A stretch of DNA of 64,000 bases from Pseudomonas knackmussii B13 (GTDB lineage Bacteria > Pseudomonadota > Gammaproteobacteria > Pseudomonadales > Pseudomonadaceae). A program made the translations under genes and the position numbers. The notes under the pieces were generated by a model. It saw nothing but the letters and a program-made list of their open reading frames with translations, was not told where the DNA came from and did not search any database. Of the stretch, positions 1 through 13,039 are shown piece after piece; within the stretch, counting starts at the first letter, position 1; every line of letters begins with the position of its first letter. The stretch spans positions 1-64,000 of the forward strand of contig NZ_HG322950.1 of the NCBI RefSeq assembly GCF_000689415.1, given 5' to 3'.

Positions 1-138
1 TTTAAAGAGACCGGCGATTCTAGTGAAAAGCCAGCGGCAGGTCAATTTCCAACCAGCGTGCCCGATGAAATAGAAAGTAAGAGGAGATTTTTTGAATAAA
101 GGATTGTGAAAGCGATTGATGTTGGTGGAGCATTTTTG

Positions 139-147
139 TGTGGATAA
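139..147 (-). promoter_or_regulatory. DnaA box (oriC)
   Basis: Perfect TTATCCACA on the minus strand, the strongest class of DnaA-binding 9-mer. Confidence 0.85.
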
Positions 148-255
148 GTCATTTCCGGCCGCACTGGCTGCGATGATTAGGCAAGGACAGCTCTGTCGAT
201 TGCAGGTGGGCTCATTGTGCTTCCCCTGTGGGCAAGCTGGGGGTGAAAGGCGTTG

Positions 256-264
256 TTGTCCACA
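256..264 (+). promoter_or_regulatory. DnaA box, one mismatch (oriC)
   Basis: TTGTCCACA, one base off the consensus, lying between the perfect boxes. Confidence 0.65.
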
Positions 265-317
265 GCTGACTTGCCAACAGAGTTCTCCCTGGACTTCTTC
301 CCAGGCCTTAATGGTGG

Positions 318-326
318 TTATCCACA
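318..326 (+). promoter_or_regulatory. DnaA box (oriC)
   Basis: Perfect TTATCCACA on the plus strand. Confidence 0.85.
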
Positions 327-404
327 AGTTTTCGGGTGTTCCAGTGGCTGGTGCCTGTGCATCATTAAGGTCTTGATTTTGCTTGCCCACTTGTTGATTT
401 CTCG

Positions 405-435
405 TGTGGATAAGTCTGTAAGGGAGGGCTACAAT
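405..435 (+). promoter_or_regulatory. dnaA promoter overlapped by a DnaA box
   Basis: A -10-like TACAAT lies at 430-435. Seventeen bases upstream is a weak -35 candidate, TGGATA at 407-412, which sits inside a perfect minus-strand DnaA box at 405-413. The overlap suggests that DnaA represses its own promoter, as known in other bacteria. The promoter itself is inferred. Confidence 0.6.
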
Positions 436-482
436 AGGCGTTTCCTTTGGCTCCGTGCCTTCGAAACCCTTGGGGGATACCC

Positions 483-2042
483 GTGTCCGTGGAACTCTGG
501 CAGCAGTGCGTGGAATTGCTCCGCGACGAGTTGCCATCCCAACAATTCAATACCTGGATCCGCCCATTGCAGGTGGAAGCCGACGGCGAGGAGCTGCGTG
601 TCTACGCACCGAATCGCTTCGTGCTCGACTGGGTCAACGAAAAATACATGGGTCGCCTGCTCGAGCTCCTTGGGGAGCGCGGCAATGGGCAGATCCCGGC
701 GCTCTCCTTGCTGATCGGCAGTCGCCGCAGCCGCGCGCCGCGTCCGGCACTGGTGCCGCAAAGCCACGCCATGCCGGCGCCGACCATCACTCCGCAGCCG
801 ACTCCAGCTCAGGTGCGTGCGGCCAAGGCCCAGGCCTACCAGGCCGAAGCACCCGCTCAGGAAGAAGCAGCCGCGCGCGTCCAGCAGATGCAGCTGAACG
901 TGCAGGAGCCGATACCGGACATCGACGAGTCGAGCCCGAGTATCGATCCGCTCGCTGCAGCCATGCCAGCGCCTGCGGTGCGCACCGAGCGCAACGTGCA
1001 GGTAGAAGGTGCGCTCAAGCACACCAGCTACCTGAACCGCACCTTTACCTTCGAGAACTTCGTCGAAGGTAAATCCAACCAGCTCGCGCGCGCCGCGGCC
1101 TGGCAGGTTGCAGACAACCTCAAGCATGGCTACAACCCGCTCTTCCTTTATGGCGGCGTGGGCCTGGGCAAGACGCACCTGATGCACGCTGTGGGCAACC
1201 ACCTGCTGAAGAAGAACCCCAATGCCAAGGTCGTGTACCTGCATTCCGAGCGATTCGTGGCGGACATGGTCAAGGCGTTGCAGCTGAACGCGATCAACGA
1301 GTTCAAGCGCTTCTACCGTTCGGTTGACGCGCTGCTGATCGACGATATCCAGTTCTTCGCGCGCAAGGAGCGCTCCCAGGAGGAGTTCTTCCACACCTTC
1401 AACGCGCTCCTCGAGGGCGGCCAGCAGGTGATCCTCACCAGCGACCGCTATCCGAAGGAGATCGAAGGCCTGGAAGAGCGCCTCAAGTCGCGCTTTGGCT
1501 GGGGCCTGACGGTAGCCGTCGAGCCTCCGGAGCTGGAGACTCGCGTGGCGATCCTGATGAAGAAGGCCGAGCAGGCCAAGGTCGAGCTGCCTCACGACGC
1601 CGCTTTCTTCATTGCGCAACGCATTCGCTCCAATGTGCGTGAACTGGAAGGTGCACTGAAGCGGGTAATCGCGCATTCGCACTTCATGGGGCGCCCGATC
1701 ACCATCGAGCTGATCCGCGAGTCGCTGAAGGACCTGCTGGCTCTGCAGGACAAGCTGGTGAGCATCGACAACATCCAGCGCACTGTCGCCGAGTACTACA
1801 AGATCAAGATCGCCGACCTGCTGTCCAAGCGCCGTTCGCGCTCGGTCGCTCGTCCGCGCCAGGTCGCCATGGCGCTGTCGAAGGAACTGACCAACCACAG
1901 CCTGCCGGAAATCGGCGTGGCCTTCGGCGGTCGGGACCACACCACTGTGCTACATGCCTGTCGTAAGATCTCTCAATTGAAGGAATCCGACGCGGACATC
2001 CGCGAGGACTACAAGAACCTGCTGCGTACGCTGACCACCTGA
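483..2042 (+). CDS. dnaA: Chromosomal replication initiator protein DnaA
   Basis: Binds DnaA boxes in oriC, unwinds the origin and loads the replicative helicase. The 519-aa product has the N-terminal domain I starting at SVELWQQC, a variable Pro/Ala/Gln-rich linker, the AAA+ domain with Walker [10 protein letters not shown] near residue 224 and Walker B LLIDDIQF near 281, and the C-terminal DNA-binding domain with the signature [15 protein letters not shown]. The GTG start at 483 is chosen because it follows a purine-rich GGGGGA ribosome site and begins the conserved N-terminus; an in-frame TTG at 447 lies upstream. First gene of the dnaA-dnaN-recF-gyrB block. Confidence 0.98.
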   Translation: MSVELWQQCVELLRDELPSQQFNTWIRPLQVEADGEELRVYAPNRFVLDWVNEKYMGRLLELLGERGNGQIPALSLLIGSRRSRAPRPALVPQSHAMPAPTITPQPTPAQVRAAKAQAYQAEAPAQEEAAARVQQMQLNVQEPIPDIDESSPSIDPLAAAMPAPAVRTERNVQVEGALKHTSYLNRTFTFENFVEGKSNQLARAAAWQVADNLKHGYNPLFLYGGVGLGKTHLMHAVGNHLLKKNPNAKVVYLHSERFVADMVKALQLNAINEFKRFYRSVDALLIDDIQFFARKERSQEEFFHTFNALLEGGQQVILTSDRYPKEIEGLEERLKSRFGWGLTVAVEPPELETRVAILMKKAEQAKVELPHDAAFFIAQRIRSNVRELEGALKRVIAHSHFMGRPITIELIRESLKDLLALQDKLVSIDNIQRTVAEYYKIKIADLLSKRRSRSVARPRQVAMALSKELTNHSLPEIGVAFGGRDHTTVLHACRKISQLKESDADIREDYKNLLRTLTT

Positions 2043-2079
2043 GGCCAAGCTGCAGCCCCACAAGGCAAGGGAATAGACC

Positions 2080-3186
2080 ATGCATTTCACTATTCAACGC
2101 GAAGCTCTGTTGAAACCCCTGCAACTGGTCGCTGGCGTGGTGGAACGCCGCCAAACGCTGCCGGTTCTTTCCAACGTCCTGCTGGTAGTCCAGGGCCAGC
2201 AGCTGTCGCTTACCGGTACCGACCTCGAGGTCGAGCTGGTTGGTCGCGTCAATCTGGAAGAGTCGGCCGAGCCGGGCGAGATCACTGTCCCGGCACGCAA
2301 GCTGATGGATATCTGCAAGAGCCTGCCTTCGGATGTGCTGATCGATGTGCGCGTCGATGAGCAGAAGCTCGTTATCAAGGCCGGTCGCAGCCGCTTCACG
2401 CTGTCGACCCTGCCGGCCAACGACTTCCCGACTGTCGAGGAAGGCCCGGGTTCGCTGACTTTCAGCCTGGTGCAGAGCAAACTGCGTCGCCTGATCGACC
2501 GCACCAGCTTCGCCATGGCCCAGCAGGACGTGCGCTACTACCTCAACGGCATGCTGCTCGAGGTATACGCCGGCACTCTGCGCGCCGTGTCCACCGATGG
2601 TCACCGCCTCGCCATGTGTTCGCTGAGCGGTGCTGTGCCGGAGGCGCAGGATCGTCACCAGGTTATCGTTCCGCGCAAGGGCATCCTCGAGATGGCCCGT
2701 CTGCTCACCGAGCAGGACGGCCAGGTCGACATCGTTCTCGGCCAGCACCACATCCGTGCTACCACCGGCGAGTTCACCTTCACTTCCAAGCTGGTCGACG
2801 GCAAGTTCCCTGACTACGAGCGTGTTCTGCCGAAAGGCGGTGACAAGCTGGTTATCGGTGATCGTCAGCTACTGCGCGAGGCGTTCAGCCGTACCGCCAT
2901 TCTCTCGAACGAGAAATACCGCGGCATTCGCCTGCAACTGTCTTCCGGTCTTCTTAAGATCCAGGCGAACAACCCGGAGCAGGAAGAAGCGGAAGAAGAA
3001 GTGCAGGTTGATTACAACGGCAGCAGCCTGGAGATCGGCTTCAACGTCAGCTATCTGCTCGACGTATTGGGCGTGATGGGCACCGAGCAGGTTCGCATGA
3101 TCCTCTCCGATGCCAACAGCAGCGCCCTGGTCCAGGAAGCTGACAATGACGACTCCGCTTACGTCGTCATGCCGATGCGGCTCTGA
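2080..3186 (+). CDS. dnaN: DNA polymerase III beta sliding clamp
   Basis: Forms the dimeric ring that tethers DNA polymerase III to DNA and binds many repair partners. The product has 368 aa, normal for the family, starting MHFTIQREALLKPLQLV and ending with the conserved clamp tail around VMPMRL. The three-domain clamp fold is inferred from end-to-end family likeness. It lies 37 bases after dnaA and 10 bases before recF, consistent with one transcription unit. Confidence 0.98.
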   Translation: MHFTIQREALLKPLQLVAGVVERRQTLPVLSNVLLVVQGQQLSLTGTDLEVELVGRVNLEESAEPGEITVPARKLMDICKSLPSDVLIDVRVDEQKLVIKAGRSRFTLSTLPANDFPTVEEGPGSLTFSLVQSKLRRLIDRTSFAMAQQDVRYYLNGMLLEVYAGTLRAVSTDGHRLAMCSLSGAVPEAQDRHQVIVPRKGILEMARLLTEQDGQVDIVLGQHHIRATTGEFTFTSKLVDGKFPDYERVLPKGGDKLVIGDRQLLREAFSRTAILSNEKYRGIRLQLSSGLLKIQANNPEQEEAEEEVQVDYNGSSLEIGFNVSYLLDVLGVMGTEQVRMILSDANSSALVQEADNDDSAYVVMPMRL

Positions 3187-3196
3187 CGTTCACTGA

Positions 3197-6720
<3,524 letters not shown>

Positions 6721-6761
6721 GCGCCCTGCCCAACCCGGGCGTGCGCGCCCGGTGTTTGACG

Positions 6762-6803
6762 AAGCCCCTGCCCGGAACTCCGGCCAGGGGCTTTCGTTTT
6801 TCC
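6762..6803 (+). terminator. Intrinsic terminator after gyrB
   Basis: GC-rich inverted repeat (AAGCCCCTGcccgg with ccggCCAGGGGCTT) followed by a T-rich tract. It closes the replication block and separates it from the convergent NUDIX gene. Confidence 0.85.
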
Positions 6804-6807
6804 GGGG

Positions 6808-7608
6808 TTAGAAAGCGGCGCCGGGGCGCAGCGGGAAACTCGCCTCGGGATAGCCTGCATCCTCGGGGATGCGCAGGTGGCGGATGCCGGCGATCTCTTC
6901 CAGCCAAGGTTGCACGCTGCAACGGGGACGCGTGCGAGCCATCGCCAAAGCCTGCACGACGGTGTCGATGCCGTGGAATAGCCGTAGGTTTTGCGCCGTG
7001 ACGAATACCAGGCTGCGCCGGCCCGCCTCGCCTTCTGCCAGTGCCTGATGGGGAGTGATCCACAGGGAGTCCACGGCTTCGCCTCCATCGTGCCGGGCGC
7101 TCTGCCCGGCCGGCGCGGCTGCGAGAAAGAAGCGGGTGTCGAAGCGTTTGTCGAGAAAGTCCGGGGTTACCCAATGGGCGAAAGGTTCGAGCAGGTCGGT
7201 GGCGAGAAGGAGATTCTCGGCCTCCAGCATTTCGAACAGGCCGGTAGCGTCCAATTGCAGGCGCAATTGCCAGCGCGCCCTCAGTCCGCTCACGTCCGCC
7301 TCGCTCAACAAGCTGGTGACGCCCGCCCTTCTAGCCAGCAACAGACCGCTTTCCTCGAAGACTTCACGGATGCCCGCTACGCGGAAACGTAGCTCGTCAT
7401 CACCCAAGGATTCCGCGCCGCTGCAGCGAGCCCGCAAGGCGGAATGGCCGTCTGTGCTTTCTATCTTGCCGCCGGGGAATACGAGAGCGCCGGGACAGAA
7501 GCCGACCTGCTGGTTGCGCACCAGCATCAGGACCTCCAACCCTCCCCCGTTGTGCGCTTCGCGAATGAGCAAGACGGAGGTGGCTGGGCGTGGATTTTGG
7601 CTGGTCAT
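6808..7608 (-). CDS. NUDIX hydrolase (NUDT19/CoA-pyrophosphatase-like)
   Basis: Probably hydrolyses a nucleoside diphosphate linked to another group; the substrate is not evident. The 266-aa product has a Nudix box spread over VFPGGK and REVFEESGLLLA, with an insertion of roughly 20 residues between the glycine-rich and REVxEExG parts. This resembles NUDT19-type CoA diphosphatases rather than MutT. The start at 7608 (MTSQNPRPATS) has a GGGAAGAG ribosome site; the reading frame extends upstream without family-like sequence. It is a single gene convergent with gyrB. I do not recall it at this position in P. aeruginosa PAO1, so it may be a lineage-specific insertion. Confidence 0.85.
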   Translation of the reverse strand: MTSQNPRPATSVLLIREAHNGGGLEVLMLVRNQQVGFCPGALVFPGGKIESTDGHSALRARCSGAESLGDDELRFRVAGIREVFEESGLLLARRAGVTSLLSEADVSGLRARWQLRLQLDATGLFEMLEAENLLLATDLLEPFAHWVTPDFLDKRFDTRFFLAAAPAGQSARHDGGEAVDSLWITPHQALAEGEAGRRSLVFVTAQNLRLFHGIDTVVQALAMARTRPRCSVQPWLEEIAGIRHLRIPEDAGYPEASFPLRPGAAF

Positions 7609-7722
7609 GGCGTGGCTCTTCCCTGGCGTCTGCCTTGAGCTTATAGGTCGCCAGGGACACGCGCACAGGGCGTATCGGACAAAGCCCAGATGGCGGCTGC
7701 CGCAACGGGCGATCACGCCGCA

Positions 7723-7750
7723 GAAACGAAAACAGGGCCCTTGGGCCCTG
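7723..7750 (-). terminator. Intrinsic terminator after plsC
   Basis: Minus-strand hairpin CAGGGCCC-aa-GGGCCCTG followed by TTTTCGTTT, directly downstream of the acyltransferase gene. It ends the glyQS-gmhB-plsC unit. Confidence 0.85.
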
Positions 7751-7772
7751 TCTCTGGAATCGCTCTAGCGGG

Positions 7773-8540
7773 TCAGGCGACGTCGGCCTGGGCGCTCGCT
7801 TGCGGCGGCAGTTCGCCGATCCCGCGCAAGGCGTTGGCTACCCATTCCTCGGCGCGCTGGTTGAGCTCGGCGATAGCACGCGGGCCTTCGCCCTCGGCGT
7901 ACATCAGCGGGCCGATCATCACCTCGATGGTGCCCGGATGCTTGGCCCAGCCGTTCTTCGGCCAGCAGTGGCCGGCGTTGTGCGCGATCGGCAGTACCGG
8001 CAGGTTGGCGTTCACTGCCAGGGCGGCGCCGCCGCGGGAGAACTTGCCCATTACGCCAGTGGGGATGCGCGTGCCTTCCGGGAAGATCAGCACCCAGGCG
8101 CCCTGCTGCAGGCGTTCGTGGCCCTGCTTGGCGAGCTGCTTGAGGGCGACCTTGGGTTGGCTGCGGTCGATGGCGATTGGCTTGAGCAGTGCCAGCGCCC
8201 AACCGAAGAAGGGCACGAAGAGCAGTTCGCGCTTGAGCACCTGGCTCAGCGGCGCGAAGTAGCCGGACAGGAAGAAGGTCTCCCAGGTGCTCTGGTGCTT
8301 GGAGAGGATCACGCAGGGTTTCTGCGGGATGTTCTCCAGGCCGCTCAGGCGGTAGCGCACGCCGACCATGTGCCAGGCCAGCCAGACGGCGAAGCGGCAC
8401 CAGCGCTGGACGACGAAGCGATAGCGCGCCTCGAACGGCAGGAGGGGGGCGAGCAGCAGGCTCAGGGTGCCCCAGGCGAAGGCGCTGAACGACAGCAGCA
8501 GGTAGAAGAGGACGGTTCTGGTGGCCTGCACTATCGACAT
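7773..8540 (-). CDS. plsC: 1-acyl-sn-glycerol-3-phosphate acyltransferase (PlsC family)
   Basis: Transfers an acyl chain to lysophosphatidic acid to make phosphatidic acid, the phospholipid precursor, at the inner membrane. The 255-aa product has an N-terminal hydrophobic segment (residues about 8-33), the catalytic motif KHQSTWE (an HX4E variant of the usual HX4D) and the FPEGTRIPTG substrate-binding block. It lies 15 bases downstream of gmhB. P. aeruginosa PA0005 at the same locus has been called lptA; which lysophospholipid it prefers cannot be read from sequence. Confidence 0.92.
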   Translation of the reverse strand: MSIVQATRTVLFYLLLSFSAFAWGTLSLLLAPLLPFEARYRFVVQRWCRFAVWLAWHMVGVRYRLSGLENIPQKPCVILSKHQSTWETFFLSGYFAPLSQVLKRELLFVPFFGWALALLKPIAIDRSQPKVALKQLAKQGHERLQQGAWVLIFPEGTRIPTGVMGKFSRGGAALAVNANLPVLPIAHNAGHCWPKNGWAKHPGTIEVMIGPLMYAEGEGPRAIAELNQRAEEWVANALRGIGELPPQASAQADVA

Positions 8541-8555
8541 GTTCAGCGCGACTCC

Positions 8556-9086
8556 TTAGGTCAAGAGGTGTGCGGCGACGGCCGCAAGATCGTCGAAGAC
8601 CAGCGTGCCTTCGGGCAGCGGCTTGGCCAGGGTTCGTTCGCCCTTTCCGGTTTTCACCAACACGGGCTGACAATCGACGGCCAGGGCCGCCTCCAGGTCA
8701 CCCTTGCTGTCGCCAACGAACCAGACGCCCTGCAGCGGCCGATCATAATGCGCGGCGATCTGCCGGAGCATACCCGGCTTCGGCTTGCGGCAGTCGCAGC
8801 CTTCGTCGGGCCCATGGGGACAGTAGACGATCAGGCCGAGTTCCCCGCCCTGCTCCGCCACCAGCTCGCGCAGGCGCGCGTGCATGCTTTCCAGGGTCGC
8901 CAGGTCGTAGTAGCCGCGGGCGACGCCGGACTGGTTGGTGGCCACTGCCACGGTCCATCCCGCCTGGCTCAGGCGAGCGATGGCAGCGATGGCGCTGGGG
9001 ATCGGAATCCACTCGTCGAGGGACTTGATGTACTCGTCGGAGTCGAGGTTGATGACGCCGTCGCGGTCGAGGATCAGTAGCTTCAT
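8556..9086 (-). CDS. gmhB: D-glycero-beta-D-manno-heptose-1,7-bisphosphate 7-phosphatase
   Basis: Removes the C7 phosphate in ADP-heptose synthesis for the lipopolysaccharide inner core. The 176-aa HAD-superfamily product begins with the nucleophile motif LLILDRDGVIN and contains the zinc-binding loop CPHGPDEGCDCRKPKPGM, diagnostic of GmhB. A downstream WFVGDSKGDLEAA motif completes the HAD fold. The ATG at 9086 is preferred over an in-frame TTG at 9095 because the conserved N-terminus starts there. It lies between glyS and plsC on the same strand. Confidence 0.93.
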   Translation of the reverse strand: MKLLILDRDGVINLDSDEYIKSLDEWIPIPSAIAAIARLSQAGWTVAVATNQSGVARGYYDLATLESMHARLRELVAEQGGELGLIVYCPHGPDEGCDCRKPKPGMLRQIAAHYDRPLQGVWFVGDSKGDLEAALAVDCQPVLVKTGKGERTLAKPLPEGTLVFDDLAAVAAHLLT

Positions 9087-9140
9087 ACGGTTCAAATCGG
9101 GGCCGGTTCCGCGCAGGGTGCGCGGAACCGGGTACCCGTA

Positions 9141-11195
9141 TCAGCCCAGCAGGGAGATGTCGGCGACGCCGAGGAACAGCCCGCGCAGCTTCGCCAGCAG
9201 CGCGTAGCGGTTGGCCCGCACGGCGGCATCGTCGGCGTTGACCAGGACTTCCTCGAAGAAGGCGTCCACCGGCGCGCGCAGGGCGGCCAGGCGGGCCAGG
9301 GCGGCGCGATAGTCGCGAGCCTGGGCCAGCGGAGCCACTTCGCCTTCGGCACCGGCCACGGCGTCCGCCAGGGCGCGCTCGGCGTTTTCCTGCAGGCGGT
9401 TGCAGTCGACTTGCGCCGGTACTTCACCTTCGGCCTTGGCCAGGATGTTCGACACACGCTTGTTGGCGGCGGCCAGGGCTTCAGCTTCCGGCAGCTGACG
9501 GAACGCCTGCACGGCTTGCACGCGCTGGTCGAAGTCCAGTGGCGCGGTCGGGGTCAGGGCGCGAACGGCTTGGTACACCGCGACGTCCACACCTTCGTCT
9601 TCGTAGCGCGCACGCAGGCGGTCGAAGATGAAGTCCTGCACCTGGGCGGCCAGGCCTTCGGCCTTGACCTTGTCGCCGTACTGGCCGATGGCGAAGGCGA
9701 TGGCTTCACCCAGGTCGAGGTCGAGCTGCTTCTCGATGAGGATACGCAGCACGCCGAGGGCGGCGCGGCGCAGGGCGTACGGGTCCTTGCTGCCGGTGGG
9801 CAGCATGCCGATGCCGAAGATGCCGACCAGGGTGTCGAGCTTGTCGGCCACGGCCACGGCAGCGCCGGTCAGGGTGCTCGGCAGTTCGGCGCCAGCACCG
9901 CGCGGCATGTACTGCTCGTTCAGCGCGAGGGCGACGTCCTTGGCTTCGCCGCCGGCGGTGGCGTAGTAGTAACCGGCGATGCCCTGCATCTCCGGGAACT
10001 CGCCGACCATCTCGGTGGCCAGGTCGCACTTGGACAGGATGCCGGCACGGGCGGCGTTCTTCGCGTCACCGCCGATGCGCTCGGCGATGAAGGCGGCCAG
10101 GGCGGAAACGCGCCGGGCCTTATCGAACACGGTGCCGAGCTGGGCCTGGAAGACCACGTTCTTCAGGCGCTCGTTGAACTGCTCGAGCGGCTGCTTCTGG
10201 TCCTGCTTGAAGAAGAACTCGGCGTCGGTCAGGCGCGGGCGCACGACCTTCTCGTTGCCGGAGACGATGTGCTCCGGTGCCTTGCTCTGCACGTTGGCCA
10301 CGGTGATGAAGCGCGGCAGCAGCTTGCCGTTGGCGTCCAGCAGGCAGAAGTACTTCTGGTTGTCCTGCATGGTGGTGATCAGGGCTTCCTGCGGCACGGC
10401 GAGGAAGCGCTCCTCGAAGGAGCAGACCAGCGGCACCGGCCACTCGACCAGGGCGGTCACTTCGTCCAGCAGGTCGGCCGGCACCACGGCGGTGCCCTTC
10501 TGCTCGGCAGCGAGTTCGGCGACGCGCTTGGCGATGATTTCGCGGCGCTCGGCGAAGTCGGCCAGCACGTGGGCGCTGCGCAGGTCTTCCAGGTAGTTGG
10601 CCGGGCTGGTGATCAGCACGTTGTCCGGGTTGTGGAAGCGGTGGCCGCGGGACTCACGACCGGCTTTCTTGGTGAGGATCTCGCAGTCGACGACGTCGTC
10701 GCCGAACAGCATCCCCAGCCACTGGGTCGGACGGACGAACTCTTCGCGGCGGGCGGCCCAGCGCATGCGCTTGGGAATCGGCAGCTCGTTCAGCGAGGTC
10801 TCGACGATGCTCGGCAGCAGGCCCACGGCCGGCTGGCCGGCGATGCTCTGGCTGAACTTGAGCTTCGGGCCGCTCTTGTCGATCTGCTCGAGGTCGACGC
10901 CGCATTTCTTGGCGAAGCCCAGCGCAGCCTGGGTCGGGTTGCCGTTGGCGTCGAAGGCGGCCTGCAGCGGCGGGCCGTCGAGGTTCACGGTGCGGTCGGG
11001 CTGCTGCACGGCGAGCTGGTCGATCTGCACGGCCAGGCGGCGCGGCGCGGCGTAGTAGCGGGCGGCCGAGTAGGTCAGGCCGGCGGCCTTCAGGCCTTTC
11101 TCGATACCGGCGAGGAAGGCTTCACCGAGGCTTTTCAGGGCTTTGGGTGGCAGCTCTTCGGTGCCCAGTTCGACGAGGAAATCCTTCGCGCTCAT
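9141..11195 (-). CDS. glyS: Glycine--tRNA ligase beta subunit
   Basis: Beta subunit of the heterotetrameric alpha2beta2 glycyl-tRNA synthetase; it mainly binds tRNA-Gly. The 684-aa product is the normal size, starting [20 protein letters not shown] and carrying the family blocks [16 protein letters not shown] and [10 protein letters not shown]. The start codon overlaps the last base of the glyQ stop (TAATG), so the subunits are translationally coupled. Confidence 0.97.
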   Translation of the reverse strand: MSAKDFLVELGTEELPPKALKSLGEAFLAGIEKGLKAAGLTYSAARYYAAPRRLAVQIDQLAVQQPDRTVNLDGPPLQAAFDANGNPTQAALGFAKKCGVDLEQIDKSGPKLKFSQSIAGQPAVGLLPSIVETSLNELPIPKRMRWAARREEFVRPTQWLGMLFGDDVVDCEILTKKAGRESRGHRFHNPDNVLITSPANYLEDLRSAHVLADFAERREIIAKRVAELAAEQKGTAVVPADLLDEVTALVEWPVPLVCSFEERFLAVPQEALITTMQDNQKYFCLLDANGKLLPRFITVANVQSKAPEHIVSGNEKVVRPRLTDAEFFFKQDQKQPLEQFNERLKNVVFQAQLGTVFDKARRVSALAAFIAERIGGDAKNAARAGILSKCDLATEMVGEFPEMQGIAGYYYATAGGEAKDVALALNEQYMPRGAGAELPSTLTGAAVAVADKLDTLVGIFGIGMLPTGSKDPYALRRAALGVLRILIEKQLDLDLGEAIAFAIGQYGDKVKAEGLAAQVQDFIFDRLRARYEDEGVDVAVYQAVRALTPTAPLDFDQRVQAVQAFRQLPEAEALAAANKRVSNILAKAEGEVPAQVDCNRLQENAERALADAVAGAEGEVAPLAQARDYRAALARLAALRAPVDAFFEEVLVNADDAAVRANRYALLAKLRGLFLGVADISLLG

Positions 11196-12142
11196 TATTC
11201 GGCCTCCTTCAGCTTGGCCAGTACTTCGTCACGCAGTTCGGGGGTGGCCATGGGGAAGCCAAGGCGCGCGCGGGCCTGCAGGTAGCTTTGCGCCACGTTA
11301 CGGGCCAGGGTGCGCACGCGCAGGATGTAGCGCTGACGCTCGGTCACCGAGATGGCGCGGCGGGCGTCCAGCAGGTTGAAGGTGTGCGAGGCCTTGAGGA
11401 CCATCTCGTAGGTCGGCAGCGGCAGTTGCAGCTCGATCAGGCGGTTGGCTTCGCTTTCGTAGAAGTCGAACAGCTCGAACAGCTTCTCGACGTTGGCGTG
11501 CTCGAAGTTGTAGGTCGACTGCTCCACTTCGTTCTGGTGGAACACGTCGCCGTAGGTGACCTTGCCGAAGGGGCCGTCGGCCCAGACCAGGTCGTACACC
11601 GAGTCGACGCCCTGGATGTACATGGCCAGGCGTTCGAGGCCGTAGGTGATCTCGCCGGTGACCGGGTAGCACTCGATGCCGCCGACCTGCTGGAAGTAGG
11701 TGAACTGGGTGACTTCCATGCCGTTCAGCCAGATTTCCCAGCCCAGGCCCCAGGCGCCGAGGGTCGGCGATTCCCAGTTGTCTTCGACGAAGCGGATGTC
11801 GTGCACGAGCGGGTCGATGCCGATGGCTTTCAGCGAACCCAGGTAGAGCTCCTGGAAGTTCTCCGGGTTCGGCTTGAGGACGACCTGGAACTGGTAGTAG
11901 TGCTGCAGGCGGTTCGGGTTCTCGCCATAGCGGCCGTCGGTGGGGCGGCGGCTGGGCTGCACGTAGGCAGCGTTCCAGGTTTCCGGGCCGATGGCGCGGA
12001 GGAAAGTGGCGGTGTGGAAGGTACCGGCGCCAACTTCCATGTCGTAGGGTTGCAGCACCACGCAGCCCTGGTCTGCCCAGTATTTTTGCAGGGCGAGGAT
12101 CAGGTCCTGGAAGGTGGGCACGGCGGGCGTAGTCTGGCTCAC
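11195..12142 (-). CDS. glyQ: Glycine--tRNA ligase alpha subunit
   Basis: Catalytic class II alpha subunit that activates glycine. The 315-aa product has [18 protein letters not shown] near the N-terminus and the signature [20 protein letters not shown]. The GTG at 12142 is chosen because it starts the conserved [11 protein letters not shown] sequence and follows an AGGTGA ribosome site; the frame extends to 12199 without family likeness. Divergent from tag, with a 171-bp shared promoter region. Confidence 0.97.
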   Translation of the reverse strand: MSQTTPAVPTFQDLILALQKYWADQGCVVLQPYDMEVGAGTFHTATFLRAIGPETWNAAYVQPSRRPTDGRYGENPNRLQHYYQFQVVLKPNPENFQELYLGSLKAIGIDPLVHDIRFVEDNWESPTLGAWGLGWEIWLNGMEVTQFTYFQQVGGIECYPVTGEITYGLERLAMYIQGVDSVYDLVWADGPFGKVTYGDVFHQNEVEQSTYNFEHANVEKLFELFDFYESEANRLIELQLPLPTYEMVLKASHTFNLLDARRAISVTERQRYILRVRTLARNVAQSYLQARARLGFPMATPELRDEVLAKLKEAE

Positions 12143-12249
12143 GAAAATCACCTGTGCTGGGTATGCGTCGAAAACCGCGCAGTATACCCGAAGCCGCATG
12201 CCGCTTGGGGTTTCCGCGCTTTCAGGGCGACCGCCGCTATCGCATTAGG

Positions 12250-12279
12250 CTGTGTTTTTATACAGTGCGTCGGCTATAG
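12250..12279 (+). promoter_or_regulatory. tag promoter with overlapping LexA-like box
   Basis: A -10-like TATAGT at 12274-12279 has a possible -35, TGTGTT, at 12251-12256 with 17-bp spacing. The 16-mer CTGTGTTTTTATACAG at 12250-12265 matches the LexA operator pattern CTGT-N8-ACAG and covers this -35. It suggests SOS control of tag; this is an inference from sequence. Confidence 0.6.
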
Positions 12280-12313
12280 TGATTGCCTTCCCAACCCTTC
12301 GAGGCCGACTGCC

Positions 12314-12862
12314 ATGCCCCGCTGCTTCTGGTGCAACGACGACCCGCTGTACATCGCCTACCACGACACCGAATGGGGCGTGCCGTTGAGGGATGCGCAG
12401 AAACTGTTCGAGCTGCTGCTCCTCGAGGGCGCCCAGGCCGGGTTGTCGTGGATCACCGTGCTGCGCAAGCGTGAGCGTTACCGCGAGGTGCTGTTCGGCT
12501 TCGACCCCGAGCGCCTGGCGCGCATGAGCGACGAGGAGATCGAGGAGCGCATGCAGGACCCGGGCATCATCCGCAACCTGGCCAAGCTCAAGGCCGCCCG
12601 GCAGAACGCCCTGGCCTGGCTGGCCCTGCCCGATCCGGTGGAGCTGCTGTGGTCTTTCGTTGGAGACCAGCCGAAGGTCAACCATTTCAGCGGACGCGGC
12701 GATGTCCCGGCGGTGACGCCCGAGGCCGAGGCCATGAGCAAGGCGCTGAAGAAGGCCGGCTTCACCTTCGTCGGTCCGACCATCTGCTACGCCTTCATGC
12801 AGGCCAGCGGCATGGTGATGGACCACACCACCGATTGCGACCGCTACGCAGAGCTATCCTGA
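12314..12862 (+). CDS. tag: DNA-3-methyladenine glycosylase I
   Basis: Excises 3-methyladenine from alkylated DNA, starting base-excision repair. The 182-aa product begins PRCFWC and has the zinc-site residues of the Tag family: the early Cys, His in AYHDTEWG, and His and Cys in MDHTTDCDRY near the C-terminus. GAQAGLSWITVLRKR is the substrate-pocket block. The frame is open far upstream, but family likeness starts at the ATG at 12314. It stands alone, divergent from glyQ. Confidence 0.95.
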   Translation: MPRCFWCNDDPLYIAYHDTEWGVPLRDAQKLFELLLLEGAQAGLSWITVLRKRERYREVLFGFDPERLARMSDEEIEERMQDPGIIRNLAKLKAARQNALAWLALPDPVELLWSFVGDQPKVNHFSGRGDVPAVTPEAEAMSKALKKAGFTFVGPTICYAFMQASGMVMDHTTDCDRYAELS

Positions 12863-12879
12863 CGCCGGTCGAGGAGCCT

Positions 12880-12927
12880 GTAGGAGCGCGCCATGCGCGC
12901 GATTCGCGGCCATGGGCCGCTCCTAGG
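12880..12927. repeat. REP-type palindromic repeat
   Basis: Imperfect palindrome beginning GTAGGAGCGCGCCATG and ending GGGCCGCTCCTA. This is a Pseudomonas REP-type hairpin with the GTAGGAGCG head seen repeatedly in this window. It lies just after tag. Confidence 0.8.
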
Positions 12928-13039
12928 GGTGTGAAAGGGTGAGACCAATCCCCTCTCTATCGCCCCAATCGGAACGTGCGTTTCGCCTTCGGTCATCCGC
13001 GCTGGTTAAAATGCGCGCATTCGTCTGAAGGAGCATTCC

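Larger units (their letters stand above)
1..440. other. oriC: Chromosomal replication origin (oriC)
   Basis: Non-coding region upstream of dnaA. It carries four DnaA-box 9-mers: 139-147 (minus), 256-264 (plus, one mismatch, TTGTCCACA), 318-326 (plus) and 405-413 (minus). AT-rich stretches near 85-120 and 362-382 could be the unwinding element. The first 30 bases and the stretch around 362-382 closely resemble the start of the P. aeruginosa chromosome as I remember it, so base 1 is probably the conventional chromosome start. Sequence before base 1, possibly including part of the origin, is not visible. Confidence 0.9.

Noticed and set aside
9411..11285. 624-aa open frame on the plus strand opposite glyS
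   Set aside because: It lies wholly antisense to glyS, an intact conserved gene, and its composition (Val/Gly/His/Leu/Gln-rich) is that of a GC-rich shadow frame.
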